Shown piece after piece: positions 1-9,800 of a stretch of 64,000 nt of DNA. Both the position numbers and the translations under genes were made by a program. The notes under the pieces were generated by a model. That model searched no databases. It saw only the letters and a list, made by a program, of their open reading frames with translations, and had not been told where the DNA came from. Each line of letters begins with the position of its first letter. Position 1 is the stretch's first letter. The DNA comes from Paenibacillus pabuli (GTDB taxonomy: Bacteria; Bacillota; Bacilli; Paenibacillales; Paenibacillaceae): assembly GCF_023101145.1 (NCBI RefSeq), contig NZ_CP073714.1, positions 62,001-126,000 of the forward strand, given 5' to 3'.

Positions 1-82
1 TACTTATTGTGGTACTTATCTATGCACTGCGATTCTGACCTGTGAGAGTGCATATACATAACGTAAGGAATGAGGAACAGGT

Positions 83-1522
83 ATGGAGGCTTTACGCTGG
101 AACAAGCTGGTGAATAACGTGCTGGATGCAGCGGAAGAGCATCAGTTATGGGTTCCCGGGGATCGGATTGTCGTCGCAGTATCGGGCGGACCGGACTCGG
201 TAGCTTTTTTGCATATTATGCATGAGATCAGTACCAGGCATATTCCGCTGGAATTGATTTGCGCGCATGTACATCATGGCTTCCGGGATGAATCCGATCA
301 TGAAGCCGAGATGATGGAGGAACTGGCGCACCGGCTCGACATAACATTTGAGTGGGTGAAGGCCGATGTACCTTCTTATATGAAGCTTACCGGTCAAGGT
401 TCTCAGGAAGCAGCGCGCAACAAGCGATATGAGTTTCTGCATCAGGTGGCTGCCAAATACAATGCGGCGAGCATTGCACTGGCCCATCATGCTGACGATC
501 AGGCAGAGACTGTTATGCTCCATTTGCTGCGTGGCAGTGGGCTTTCCGGACTCGCAGGAATGAAGTTTAAACGTCGGGAAAAAAATGTGGAACTTATTCG
601 TCCATGCCTTCGTATAAACAAGACAGACCTTGTAGAAGCTTGTAATACCCAGGGTTTTCTGTATTTTAATGATGAAAGCAATTCCCTGCGTAAATATCGG
701 CGTAATGCCATTCGCTTGGATGTGCTCCCTTTTTTGGGGCAATATAATGGACAGTTGACGCCGTCTTTGAATCGACTTGCCGAAATTGTAGGCGATGAAG
801 ACGATTTCATGGAGCAGGGTGCATATGACGCATACAGGTGTCTAGTGCAGGCGAACGGCGGAAGGCAAACCTTTGAGGTGCCTTCCTTTTTGAAGTTACA
901 TGTCGCTTTACAACGAAGGTTGATTAAACTAATATTGAATTATCTGCCTTTGGACAGTGATTTTGTCGACTTTACCCGTATTGAAACCATTCGTCGTAAG
1001 GTCATCCAGCCTGACGCGACGACCTGGAGCCTGGATATAGGACAGACACTCGCTTGCACCCGGGAGTATGATCTGATCTCTTTTGGCATACGGACTGACG
1101 TACAGGATCAATCTTACGAATATCGTCTTGCTCAATGGAGCGGAACTTATGAGCTTTCTCTCACGGAAATCGACCGACATGTTCGGCTCGTTCCGATGAG
1201 TCCCGAGGACTATCATGTACCGGAATCGGCGGATCATGCCGCATTTGATGCGGATCAACTGCTTATGCCGCTGGTTGTGCGTTCACGGTTACCTGGAGAT
1301 ACCATGAAAGTGATGGGATTAAACGGAAGCAAAAAGGTGAAAAATATTTTCATCGATGAGAAAATTCCCCCTTCTGTCCGTTCACGGGTTCCCGTGGTAT
1401 GTGACGGAGCAGGCAATATCATCTGGTTACCGGGTGTTCGCCGGTCCAGTGTAGCTCCTGTCAGGGAGGATACTTCCGTAATCCTGTACATGACTGTAGG
1501 CGATTCAGCGATTCAGGGGTAG
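83..1522 (+). CDS. tilS: tRNA(Ile)-lysidine synthase
   Basis: TilS adds lysine to C34 of the CAU-anticodon tRNA-Ile so that it reads AUA instead of AUG; it is a cytoplasmic ATP-dependent enzyme. The protein has 479 residues, about the family length in Bacillales. The PP-loop ATP-binding motif SGGPDS is at residues 34-39, in an N-terminal ATPase domain. The last 80 or so residues look like the C-terminal substrate-binding domain (SRLPGDTMKVMGLNGSKKVKN region). The ATG at 83 follows a GAGGAA site at 72-77. It is followed directly by hpt and ftsH, the same order as tilS-hprT-ftsH in B. subtilis, which strongly supports the assignment. Only 82 bases precede it, so its promoter is probably outside the window. 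Confidence 0.96.
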   Translation: MEALRWNKLVNNVLDAAEEHQLWVPGDRIVVAVSGGPDSVAFLHIMHEISTRHIPLELICAHVHHGFRDESDHEAEMMEELAHRLDITFEWVKADVPSYMKLTGQGSQEAARNKRYEFLHQVAAKYNAASIALAHHADDQAETVMLHLLRGSGLSGLAGMKFKRREKNVELIRPCLRINKTDLVEACNTQGFLYFNDESNSLRKYRRNAIRLDVLPFLGQYNGQLTPSLNRLAEIVGDEDDFMEQGAYDAYRCLVQANGGRQTFEVPSFLKLHVALQRRLIKLILNYLPLDSDFVDFTRIETIRRKVIQPDATTWSLDIGQTLACTREYDLISFGIRTDVQDQSYEYRLAQWSGTYELSLTEIDRHVRLVPMSPEDYHVPESADHAAFDADQLLMPLVVRSRLPGDTMKVMGLNGSKKVKNIFIDEKIPPSVRSRVPVVCDGAGNIIWLPGVRRSSVAPVREDTSVILYMTVGDSAIQG

Positions 1523-1575
1523 TGGTTATGGTTCAGGTAAGGCTTTCATATGTATAACTTAGGAGGTTCGCACAG

Positions 1576-2115
1576 TTGCAGAACGACATTCAGGAAGTAT
1601 TGATCAGTGAAGAAGAGATTCAGAGTAAAATCAAGGAATTAGGCGCAACAATAAGTGCCGAATATGCAAATCGCAATCCTTTGGTCATTTGTGTGCTCAA
1701 GGGTGCGTTTATATTTATGGCTGATTTGGTTAAGAACATTACGGTACCTGTTGAGATGGATTTCATGGCAGTATCGAGTTACGGCGCTTCCACCAAATCA
1801 TCTGGCGTGGTCAAAATCATTAAGGATCTGGATGAACCTGTTGAGGGACGCGAGGTTCTAATTGTAGAAGACATTATTGATAGTGGGCTCACGCTCAGTT
1901 ATTTGATCGAGCTCTTGCAGAATCGCGGTGCTGAATCCGTCCGCGTAGTTACGCTATTTGACAAGCCTTCAGGTCGCAAGGTTGAACTTGAAGCTCATTA
2001 CACAGGTTTTGACATTCCGGATGCATTTATCGTTGGCTATGGCCTGGATTATGCTGAGAAGTACCGGAACCTCCCTTACATCGGGATTCTGAAACCGGAA
2101 GTTTACAGCAACTAA
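1576..2115 (+). CDS. hpt: hypoxanthine phosphoribosyltransferase
   Basis: The product makes IMP or GMP from hypoxanthine or guanine and PRPP in purine salvage. It has 179 residues, the usual length. The PRPP-binding loop VEDIIDSG lies at about residues 97-104, and the N-terminal half carries the [11 protein letters not shown] segment typical of the family. The start is a TTG at 1576 behind a perfect AGGAGG at 1561-1566; no ATG fits as well. It lies 53 bases after tilS and 101 bases before ftsH, so the three probably share transcription. In B. subtilis TilS and HprT are known partners in regulating ftsH, which makes the conserved order functionally meaningful. Confidence 0.95.
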   Translation: MQNDIQEVLISEEEIQSKIKELGATISAEYANRNPLVICVLKGAFIFMADLVKNITVPVEMDFMAVSSYGASTKSSGVVKIIKDLDEPVEGREVLIVEDIIDSGLTLSYLIELLQNRGAESVRVVTLFDKPSGRKVELEAHYTGFDIPDAFIVGYGLDYAEKYRNLPYIGILKPEVYSN

Positions 2116-2216
2116 TGTTTAAGCTAGCTCCAAGCCCATATCTGTTGGTGGCTTCTGTTGAGAAGCCATGTCGGGCTATGTTAAAATAATTAAAGTGTCT
2201 CGAGAGGAGGTAGGGG

Positions 2217-4262
2217 ATGAATCGGTTCATCCGGAATTCTGCTTTTTATTTGATTCTTTTTTTAGTTGTGGTGGGGATAGTCCAGTTCGTCAGCAATGGC
2301 GGCGAAGCCACCGATAATCCTAGATATGATCAGTTGCGCGCGGCGATCAAGGCCAATAACGTCTCTGAATTGACGGTTCAATTCAACGGTCAGACGTACC
2401 TCGTGACCGGTCAATACAGGGAGACGCCTGACGGAGCCAAATCAGAAAATTTCTCAACGTATATTCCTCCTACGGATGAGGCAATTAGTGAGCTTGTAAC
2501 TGCAAGCGAAACGAACAAATTCCAATATCATCAGGAACCTATGAAAGGTGACAGCATCTGGTTGACGTTGCTGACTTCCTTTATTCCTTTGATCATTATG
2601 TTCCTGCTGTTCTTCTTCCTGTTTAATCAGGCTCAAGGCGGCGGCGGTAAAGTAATGAACTTTGGTAAAAGCCGTGCCCGTCTCTATAACGAAGAGAAGA
2701 AACGGGTTACATTTGAAGATGTTGCGGGTGCTGACGAAGAGAAACAGGAGCTTGTTGAAGTCGTGGACTTCCTCAAGGACCCTCGTAAATTCGCAGCAGT
2801 AGGTGCCCGGATTCCTAAAGGCGTATTGCTTGTAGGTCCTCCAGGTACAGGTAAAACCTTGCTCGCTCGTGCTGTAGCCGGTGAAGCGGGTGTACCATTC
2901 TTCAGTATTTCCGGTTCTGACTTCGTTGAAATGTTCGTCGGTGTCGGTGCATCTCGTGTACGTGACTTGTTTGAAAATGCAAAGAAAAACGCCCCATGTA
3001 TCATCTTTATCGATGAGATTGATGCTGTAGGACGTCAGCGTGGTGCTGGTCTTGGTGGAGGCCACGATGAACGTGAACAAACCCTCAACCAGTTACTCGT
3101 TGAAATGGACGGATTCGGAGCCAATGAAGGTATTATCATCGTTGCCGCAACGAACCGTGCAGATATTCTGGACCCTGCCTTGCTGCGTCCAGGTCGATTT
3201 GACCGTCAAATCACGGTTGACCGTCCTGACGTAAAAGGTCGTGAAGCGGTTCTGAAAGTACACTCTCGCAACAAGCCACTCACCAAAGACGTGAAGTTGG
3301 ATATTATCGCGAAGCGTACAACCGGGTTCTCCGGCGCAGATTTGGAAAATCTCTTGAATGAAGCGGCATTGCTTGCGGCACGTCGTAATCGCAGAGATAT
3401 TTCCATGAAAGAAGTTGACGAGGCGATTGACCGTGTCATCGTGGGTACGGAGAAGAAAAGCCGTGTTATCAGTGACCGTGAGAAGCGCATCGTTGCATAT
3501 CACGAAGCAGGCCATACGATTGTAGGATACTTCCTGGAACATGCTGATATGGTACATAAAGTGACCATCATCCCGCGCGGACGTGCGGGTGGGTATGTAA
3601 TCATGTTGCCAAAAGAAGACCGCATGTTGGTGACCAAACAAGAGCTGTTGGATAAAGTAACCGGACTCCTTGGAGGTCGTGTTGCTGAAGAACTGTTCAT
3701 CGGTGAGATTGGTACTGGTGCATACAGTGACTTCCAACAAGCGACAGGTATTGTTCGCAGCATGGTTATGGAATACGGTATGAGTGAGAAGCTGGGACCT
3801 ATGCAGTTTGGTAGTTCGCAGGGACAGGTATTCCTTGGTCGGGATATCGGTCACGAACAGAATTACTCGGATTCCATCGCTTATGAGATTGATCAGGAAA
3901 TGCAACGCTTTATTAACGAATGTTACGAGAAATGTAAGGACTTGCTCGTTAAACATACGAAAGAGATGCATCTAATCGCTCAAACGTTGCTGGAAGTGGA
4001 GACATTGGAAATGGATCAGATCAAGCAATTGATCGAGACGGGTTCCCTGGCTCCTAAAGATGAAAACAGCAACGATGGAGAAGGTACGCCTAGCGAAGGC
4101 GGAGAGGCGATCATCGATAACATCGGTGATGTACGCGTCCGTATCCAAGGCAAGGATGAAACGCCTGAGCCACCAGCCGGAGATATTCCTAACGAAGCTC
4201 CGAATCTGGACAAAGGGAACAGCAATGACCCGGATGATGGTGGACCAAAGCCAACGTCTTAA
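2217..4262 (+). CDS. ftsH: ATP-dependent zinc metalloprotease FtsH
   Basis: FtsH is a membrane-anchored AAA+ protease that degrades misfolded membrane proteins and regulators such as Spo0E-type proteins. Two membrane spans are at about residues 8-24 and 114-136, enclosing a short extracytoplasmic domain. Walker A GPPGTGKT is at 207-214, Walker B IIFIDEID at 262-269, the second region of homology near 315-330, and the zinc site HEAGH at 429-433. At 681 residues it is longer than the 637-residue B. subtilis protein; the extra length is a C-terminal tail rich in D, E, G, N and P after about residue 610. The ATG has the site GAGAGGAGG at 2200-2208. A strong terminator follows at 4295. Confidence 0.98.
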   Translation: MNRFIRNSAFYLILFLVVVGIVQFVSNGGEATDNPRYDQLRAAIKANNVSELTVQFNGQTYLVTGQYRETPDGAKSENFSTYIPPTDEAISELVTASETNKFQYHQEPMKGDSIWLTLLTSFIPLIIMFLLFFFLFNQAQGGGGKVMNFGKSRARLYNEEKKRVTFEDVAGADEEKQELVEVVDFLKDPRKFAAVGARIPKGVLLVGPPGTGKTLLARAVAGEAGVPFFSISGSDFVEMFVGVGASRVRDLFENAKKNAPCIIFIDEIDAVGRQRGAGLGGGHDEREQTLNQLLVEMDGFGANEGIIIVAATNRADILDPALLRPGRFDRQITVDRPDVKGREAVLKVHSRNKPLTKDVKLDIIAKRTTGFSGADLENLLNEAALLAARRNRRDISMKEVDEAIDRVIVGTEKKSRVISDREKRIVAYHEAGHTIVGYFLEHADMVHKVTIIPRGRAGGYVIMLPKEDRMLVTKQELLDKVTGLLGGRVAEELFIGEIGTGAYSDFQQATGIVRSMVMEYGMSEKLGPMQFGSSQGQVFLGRDIGHEQNYSDSIAYEIDQEMQRFINECYEKCKDLLVKHTKEMHLIAQTLLEVETLEMDQIKQLIETGSLAPKDENSNDGEGTPSEGGEAIIDNIGDVRVRIQGKDETPEPPAGDIPNEAPNLDKGNSNDPDDGGPKPTS

Positions 4263-4294
4263 TGTATAACATCGTCTGCCTATTGTGGCAGATG

Positions 4295-4325
4295 AAAAAG
4301 AGAGCCCCAGGGCTCTCTTTTTTTT
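4295..4325 (+). terminator. intrinsic terminator after ftsH
   Basis: A stem of AAAGAGAGCCC with GGGCTCTCTTT has almost no loop and is followed by a run of eight T. It ends the tilS-hpt-ftsH unit and separates it from the nad genes. Confidence 0.9.
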
Positions 4326-4424
4326 AAATCATTTAAATTGCATAGATAATGATAACCGGGAGCTTTAGGGCGAACTACGTAGGAAATAGCCGGTTATGCC
4401 ATTGTTCCGGGCTCTTTTCATTTA

Positions 4425-4453
4425 TTGACAGAGTCGTGAACGTTGTGTACATT
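4425..4453 (+). promoter_or_regulatory. sigma-A type promoter of nadABC
   Basis: A perfect -35 TTGACA at 4425-4430 is followed after 17 bases by TACATT at 4448-4453. Transcription would begin near 4460, downstream of the first in-frame TTG at 4443, so that codon cannot be the nadA start from this promoter. No recognised NiaR operator was identified. Confidence 0.6.
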
Positions 4454-4556
4454 AGTTGTTAAACCGCTTGTGATTCGTTTCTCAAGCGAAAATAACGACT
4501 TGGATTTGCCATATGAAACAGCGGATGAGGCTGTCCCGATAAGGAGAGGATCACAG

Positions 4557-5495
4557 GTGGAAGCTCTGGCTTTAGAGCGCAAGGCTGAGATGAACCGGGA
4601 GCTGCGTGAGCGGCTGATGGAGTTGAAGAAGGAACGGAATGCCATTATTCTTGCCCATTATTATCAACGTGACGAGGTGCAGGAGGTCGCTGACTTCCGA
4701 GGGGATTCGTTTCTGCTGGCCCAGAAGGCAGCACAAACCGATGCGGATGTTATCGTTTTCTGTGGGGTTCATTTTATGGGTGAAAGCGCTAAAATTCTTG
4801 CCCCTAACAAAACGGTTATCATCCCCGACGAGCGTGCAGGCTGCCCTATGGCAGACATGGTTAACGTTGAAGGCTTACGTAAATTGAAAGCACAGCACCC
4901 GAATGCCAAAGTTGTAACGTACATCAATTCTTCAGCTGAGATCAAGGCAGAGACCGACATTTGTTGTACATCGGCCAATGCTGTCAGAGTCATTCAATCT
5001 GTTGATTCCGATGAAATCATCTGGGTACCGGATAAAAATCTGGGACATTATGTGCAACAACATACAGACAAGAAAATGATTATCTGGGAAGGTTACTGCA
5101 ATACCCATGATATGCTGACAGTCAAAGACGTGGTTGAGATGAGAGCGAAGCATCCAGATGCCGAGTTCGTTGTTCACCCGGAATGTCGCCCTGAGGTTGT
5201 AGAGATGGGTGATTTCGTAGGTAGCACAACCGCTATTCTGGAATATTGCAAGAATTCTTCTGCTAAAGAATTTATCGTAGGCACCGAGGATGGCACAGGA
5301 TATCAACTGCGTCTCGATAGCCCGGATAAACAATTCCACTTTGCTACCAAGTTCCTCGTATGTCCGAATATGAAGGTTAACAACTTGAAAAAGCTGGTTA
5401 AATGCCTGGAGACGATGAAGCCGCAAATTTACGTGCCGCCAGCCGTTGCCGACAAAGCCAGAGAATCACTAGAGCGCATGTTACTGGTGAAGTAG
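4557..5495 (+). CDS. nadA: quinolinate synthase NadA
   Basis: NadA condenses iminoaspartate with dihydroxyacetone phosphate to form quinolinate, using a 4Fe-4S cluster. From the GTG at 4557 the protein has 312 residues. The likely cluster cysteines are C69 (VFCGVHFMGE), C181 (WEGYCNTHD) and C269 (FLVCPNM), and the substrate motif HPE is at 207-209. The frame is open upstream to a TTG at 4443, but AAGGAGAGG at 4541-4549 sits eight bases before the GTG and the promoter TTGACA/TACATT overlaps the upstream TTG, so the shorter form is preferred. It heads the nadA-nadB-nadC operon, which here sits between ftsH and coaX. Confidence 0.94.
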   Translation: MEALALERKAEMNRELRERLMELKKERNAIILAHYYQRDEVQEVADFRGDSFLLAQKAAQTDADVIVFCGVHFMGESAKILAPNKTVIIPDERAGCPMADMVNVEGLRKLKAQHPNAKVVTYINSSAEIKAETDICCTSANAVRVIQSVDSDEIIWVPDKNLGHYVQQHTDKKMIIWEGYCNTHDMLTVKDVVEMRAKHPDAEFVVHPECRPEVVEMGDFVGSTTAILEYCKNSSAKEFIVGTEDGTGYQLRLDSPDKQFHFATKFLVCPNMKVNNLKKLVKCLETMKPQIYVPPAVADKARESLERMLLVK

Positions 5496-5531
5496 CATGC
5501 GCTACTCTTGCTCCAAGACAGGTGAAATAAC

Positions 5532-7151
5532 ATGATACCGCAATACTTAGTGGATTTTGATCTGTCCGCGCTGCCGATGGTGGAGACGGATGTGCTGGTT
5601 ATTGGTTCGGGCATTGCTGGTTTGTTTACTGCGATCAAGGCGAGTGAACAACGCAGTGTGTTGATGATCACGAAGAAGTCATTACTGGAAAGTAACACCC
5701 GGTATGCGCAAGGGGGCATTGCTGCAGTTATTGCTGAGGATGATTCACCTGCCTACCATTTGCAGGATACACTTGTTGCCGGAGCGGGACTATGCCGCTC
5801 CGAAGCAGTCGAAGCATTGGTGAACGAGGGCCCGGACGGCGTGAAAGAACTGATTCGATTGGGTACTTTGTTTGATCTGGAGAACGGCGAGTTGGCGTTG
5901 ACGCAGGAAGGTGCGCATAGCCACCGCCGTATTTTGCATGCCAATGGGGATGCAACGGGATATGAGATTGTACGTGCACTGGCTTCACAGGCGAATGAAC
6001 ATCCGGGGATTGAAGTATGGGATGAGCATTTTGTCATTGACCTGATTACAGAGCAGGGAGAATGTGTAGGTGCGTTGGTTCAGAAGGCAGACGGTTCGCA
6101 AGTATTTGTGAAGGCAGAGGCAACCGTATTATGCTCTGGCGGGGCTGGACAGTTGTATCGATACACAACTAACCCGGAAGTGGCTACAGCCGATGGCGTG
6201 GCGATGGCCTATCGTGCCGGAGCGGTTGTCCGAGACATGGAGTTTATCCAATTTCACCCGACCTCCCTTTGTTATCCGGGAGCACCACGTTTCCTGGTGT
6301 CCGAGGCGGTACGTGGCGAAGGAGCCTATCTACGCAATGTGAAAGGCGAGCGCTTCATGGAACGATATCATGCACAGCTTGAACTGGCACCACGTGATAT
6401 CGTCGCCCGGGCTATTGTCAGTGAGATGGAATCGACAAACAGTACGTTTGTATATTTGGATATCACGCATGAATCGGCGGAGATGATTAAGCATCGGTTT
6501 CCTACCATTTATGAGACCTGTATGCGATACGGACTGGATATGACCACAGACTGGATTCCGGTCGCTCCTGCTGCACATTACATGATGGGCGGAGTGAAGA
6601 CGGATCTCAGCGGGGAGAGCAGTATTGGCCGGTTATTTGCCTGCGGTGAGGTATCCTCTACTGGAGTGCATGGCGCTAATCGTCTGGCGAGCAATTCTCT
6701 GTCTGAAGCAATTGTGTTTGGCCGGAGAATCGTTGATCGTATTCAATCTCTTCCTCCACTTGCTTCACTGCACAAAGGGGCTCCTGCATCAACAAGCTTG
6801 AGCAGGATTATAAAGGATGAGCAGAAGCCGGTATCCGAAAGGCGCTTGCGTCTGCAAAAAATGATGGTACGCCAGGTGGGACTGCGCCGGAATGGCGGTA
6901 ATCTACAAGCAGCAATGGAAAAACTGCAACAAGAACTTCCATTTTTTGATCAGAAGTTTACTCACAAAGAAGAGATGGAATATGCCAACCTGTTGACCTG
7001 TGCCTGGCTGGTTACCACTGGAGCATTACACCGCGAGGAAAGTCGGGGAGCCCACTACCGTGAGGATTTCCCGCAGCGTGACGATGCCGTATGGCAGAAG
7101 CACAGTCTGCAGCAGCGAGAACAAGCGATTGTGGAGGAATTGATGTCATGA
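5532..7151 (+). CDS. nadB: L-aspartate oxidase NadB
   Basis: NadB is an FAD enzyme that oxidises L-aspartate to iminoaspartate, the substrate of NadA. The protein has 539 residues. The FAD-binding VLVIGSGIAG motif is at 21-30, the fumarate-reductase/succinate-dehydrogenase signature region (TRYAQGGIAAV) follows near 57-67, and the HGANRLASNSLSEA flavin-contact motif is near 380. The ATG at 5532 lies 36 bases after nadA; GACAGGTG just upstream is a modest ribosome site. Its stop overlaps the nadC start in an ATGA arrangement, which indicates translational coupling. Together with nadA and nadC it makes the full aspartate-to-NaMN pathway. Confidence 0.97.
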   Translation: MIPQYLVDFDLSALPMVETDVLVIGSGIAGLFTAIKASEQRSVLMITKKSLLESNTRYAQGGIAAVIAEDDSPAYHLQDTLVAGAGLCRSEAVEALVNEGPDGVKELIRLGTLFDLENGELALTQEGAHSHRRILHANGDATGYEIVRALASQANEHPGIEVWDEHFVIDLITEQGECVGALVQKADGSQVFVKAEATVLCSGGAGQLYRYTTNPEVATADGVAMAYRAGAVVRDMEFIQFHPTSLCYPGAPRFLVSEAVRGEGAYLRNVKGERFMERYHAQLELAPRDIVARAIVSEMESTNSTFVYLDITHESAEMIKHRFPTIYETCMRYGLDMTTDWIPVAPAAHYMMGGVKTDLSGESSIGRLFACGEVSSTGVHGANRLASNSLSEAIVFGRRIVDRIQSLPPLASLHKGAPASTSLSRIIKDEQKPVSERRLRLQKMMVRQVGLRRNGGNLQAAMEKLQQELPFFDQKFTHKEEMEYANLLTCAWLVTTGALHREESRGAHYREDFPQRDDAVWQKHSLQQREQAIVEELMS

Positions 7152-8014
7152 TACTGAACGGATATAATGAAGGACTCATCGAATCCATCAAAAACTGGCT
7201 TCGTGAGGATGTTGGTGCAGGGGATGTCACAACAAGTGTGACGATTCCCGCGGGCAGCCTGTCCAAGGCCGTTATCCATGCCAAAGACAATGGAATTATT
7301 GCAGGAATTACGGTAGCCGAACTCGTGTTTCAGGTAGTCGATCCTGGCCTTGTATTCACACCGAGGGTAAAAGACGGTGACGCAGTTACCCATGGTACAA
7401 TTCTGGCTGAGGTGGAAGGAAGCACACATAGCCTGCTTACAGGAGAGCGCTTGGCTCTTAATCTGCTGCAGCGTATGTCTGGTATTGCTACCCGTACGCG
7501 TACTTATGTTGATGCGTTGGATGGCCTTTCTACACGACTGGTCGATACTCGTAAAACAACACCAGGGCACCGTTTGCTTGAAAAGTATGCAGTGCGAGTT
7601 GGTGGCGGAGCAAATCATCGGTTCGGCCTCTATGATGCCGTCATGATTAAGGATAATCATATCAAGGGCGCAGGCGGAATCACTGAAGCGGTGCAGCGTG
7701 CACGGGCAGTCATTCCACATACCATGACCATTGAAGTCGAGACCGAAAACCTGGAACAGGTCAGAGAAGCCTTGCAGGCTGGGTCAGATATCATTATGCT
7801 GGATAACATGCACCCAGATCGGATGCGTGAGGCCGTCGCTCTTATTCGTGAGCAGGCTCCGCATGTGAAGGTGGAAGCATCGGGCAACGTCTCACTAAAT
7901 ACCATTCGTGGTATTGCAGAGAGCGGAGTGGATGTAATTTCAGTTGGTAGGTTAACCTACTCTTTTGAGAGCCTGGATATCAGCCTGGATTTAAACGAAA
8001 AGAAAGAGGGGTGA
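7148..8014 (+). CDS. nadC: nicotinate-nucleotide diphosphorylase (carboxylating), NadC
   Basis: NadC converts quinolinate and PRPP to nicotinate mononucleotide, the third step of de novo NAD synthesis. From the ATG at 7148 it has 288 residues, the family length. Family motifs include REDVGAGDVTT at the N-terminus, RTRTYVDAL...TRKTTPGHR around residues 115-140, and the C-terminal EASGNVSL...GVDVISVG barrel motif. The ATG overlaps the nadB stop (ATGA, 7148-7151) and has GGAGG at 7133-7137. The frame is open a further 57 bases upstream inside nadB, but no ribosome site supports that. It runs into coaX with only six bases between. Confidence 0.96.
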   Translation: MILNGYNEGLIESIKNWLREDVGAGDVTTSVTIPAGSLSKAVIHAKDNGIIAGITVAELVFQVVDPGLVFTPRVKDGDAVTHGTILAEVEGSTHSLLTGERLALNLLQRMSGIATRTRTYVDALDGLSTRLVDTRKTTPGHRLLEKYAVRVGGGANHRFGLYDAVMIKDNHIKGAGGITEAVQRARAVIPHTMTIEVETENLEQVREALQAGSDIIMLDNMHPDRMREAVALIREQAPHVKVEASGNVSLNTIRGIAESGVDVISVGRLTYSFESLDISLDLNEKKEG

Positions 8015-8020
8015 ACCTCT

Positions 8021-8791
8021 TTGATTCTTGTTGTAGACGTGGGCAACAGCAACATCGTTCTCGGCGTGTATCAGGGCCGGGAGTTGCTCCACCATTTTCG
8101 CCTGAGCACATCCCGTCAGTCGACAGTGGATGAATATGGCGTATTGATTTATAATTTATTTCATATGTCGGGTATTTCGACACGCGACATTGAAGGTGTG
8201 ATCATCGCATCCGTGGTTCCGCCGCTGGTGAATGTGATTGAAGCCATGTGTGAGAAGTACGTAGGCAAGAAACCGCTGCTCGTCGGGCCTGGTATTCGAA
8301 CCGGCCTGAACTTGCGGTATGAGAACCCTCGTGAAGTTGGCGCGGATCGCATTGTTAATGCAGTAGCCGCTGTTGAGAAGTATGGCGGTCCTCTCGTTGT
8401 GGTCGATTTCGGTACAGCGACCACATTTGACTGTATTGATGAGAAAGGAAATTATCTGGGCGGGGCTATTGTACCAGGCATCCATATTGCAACCGAAGCG
8501 CTCTATGAACGGGCGTCCAAGCTACCTCGCATTGAATTGGAGAAGCCCAAGAAAGTCATTGGGCGTAACACCATTCATGCGATGCAGGCCGGCATTATTT
8601 ATGGTTATGCAGGACAGGTGGACGGCATTGTGGAACGTATTCGCGAGGAAATGGGAGCCAAGCCCAGAGTCATTGCAACCGGAGGCCTTGCCAAGCTGAT
8701 TGCAGAAGAAACACGCAGCATCGAGGAAGTGGATCCGCTGCTTACGCTTGAAGGGCTGCGTATCATTTATGAGCGGAACCGGGAAAGGTAA
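8021..8791 (+). CDS. coaX: type III pantothenate kinase CoaX
   Basis: CoaX phosphorylates pantothenate, the first step of coenzyme A synthesis, and needs a monovalent cation. The 256-residue protein belongs to the ASKHA fold: the phosphate 1 motif DVGNSN is at residues 6-11 and DFGTATTFD is near 128-136. The start is TTG at 8021, with AGAGGGG in the end of nadC as ribosome site, so translation is probably coupled to nadC. In B. subtilis coaX (yacB) follows ftsH directly; here the nad genes lie between them. hslO follows after about 95 bases. Confidence 0.95.
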   Translation: MILVVDVGNSNIVLGVYQGRELLHHFRLSTSRQSTVDEYGVLIYNLFHMSGISTRDIEGVIIASVVPPLVNVIEAMCEKYVGKKPLLVGPGIRTGLNLRYENPREVGADRIVNAVAAVEKYGGPLVVVDFGTATTFDCIDEKGNYLGGAIVPGIHIATEALYERASKLPRIELEKPKKVIGRNTIHAMQAGIIYGYAGQVDGIVERIREEMGAKPRVIATGGLAKLIAEETRSIEEVDPLLTLEGLRIIYERNRER

Positions 8792-8886
8792 GAACAGAGA
8801 CGGCAAACAGCGGGCTGAGATTACAGTCTTATATGTTATGCCGTTTTTTCTATAACTGGCGATTACGCCAAAGGAGGCTGAATGAC

Positions 8887-9777
8887 TTGGAAAACAACAA
8901 CAAACAAGACCGATTAATTCGTGGTACAGCAATGAACGGACGGGTTAGAGCCTTTGCTGTGCAGACGACGGAACTGGTTGAGGAATTGCGCAGAAGACAT
9001 GATACGTTTCCCACGGCTACAGCAGCTATGGGGCGTACGGTAACGGCAGCAGCCATTATGGGTGCCATGCTTAAGGGAGAAGAGAAGCTAACTATTCAAG
9101 TCAAAGGCGACGGTCCTATTGGACAGATTGTTGCTGATGCTAATGCGAAGGGTGAAGTTCGTGGCTATGTAAGCAATCCGCATGTACATCTGCCGAGCAA
9201 CAGCATGGGCAAGCTGGACGTTGCTGGCGCAGTCGGAACAGAGGGATTCGTGAACGTAACGAAGGATTTGGGGCTGAAAGAGCCTTATCGCGGCAGTGTA
9301 CCGATTATTTCGGGAGAACTTGGCGAAGACTTTACGTACTATTTTGCCAAATCGGAGCAGACGCCTTCTGCTGTAGGCGTTGGTGTACTGGTGGATACGG
9401 ACAATTCGGTTATTGTAGCCGGTGGATTCATTGTACAGTTACTGCCCGGTTTGACGGATGACGAAATAACCGTGATCGAAAAAGCCATTGGTGCGATGCC
9501 GCAGGTAACGACTTTGCTGGATGAGGGTCATGGACTGGAAGAGTTACTTCGCCGTGTATTGCCTGATGTGCAGGTCATGGACGAAATGGATATTACTTTC
9601 CACTGTGAGTGTTCACGTGAGAGGGTAGAGAAAACGCTGATCAGTCTGGGTCAATCTGAAATGGAGCAGTTGATTGAGGAAGAAGGCCAGGCTGAAGTGG
9701 TCTGCCAATTCTGTAACGAAGCTTACGATTTCAACAAGGAACAACTTGAGACCATCCTAGAGCAAGCCAAGAACTGA
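8887..9777 (+). CDS. hslO: redox-regulated chaperone Hsp33
   Basis: Hsp33 is a cytoplasmic holdase activated by oxidation, when its zinc-binding cysteines form disulfides. With the TTG start at 8887 it has 296 residues. The zinc cysteines are C240 and C242 (HCECS) and C273 and C276 (CQFC), matching the CxC...CxxC family pattern. The frame is open from an ATG at 8833, but AAGGAGG at 8871-8877 is placed nine bases before the TTG, so the shorter start is chosen. It lies between coaX and the yacD-like foldase gene, as in B. subtilis. Confidence 0.95.
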   Translation: MENNNKQDRLIRGTAMNGRVRAFAVQTTELVEELRRRHDTFPTATAAMGRTVTAAAIMGAMLKGEEKLTIQVKGDGPIGQIVADANAKGEVRGYVSNPHVHLPSNSMGKLDVAGAVGTEGFVNVTKDLGLKEPYRGSVPIISGELGEDFTYYFAKSEQTPSAVGVGVLVDTDNSVIVAGGFIVQLLPGLTDDEITVIEKAIGAMPQVTTLLDEGHGLEELLRRVLPDVQVMDEMDITFHCECSRERVEKTLISLGQSEMEQLIEEEGQAEVVCQFCNEAYDFNKEQLETILEQAKN

Positions 9778-9800
9778 TTTATGCGGGGACGGGACGCGGA

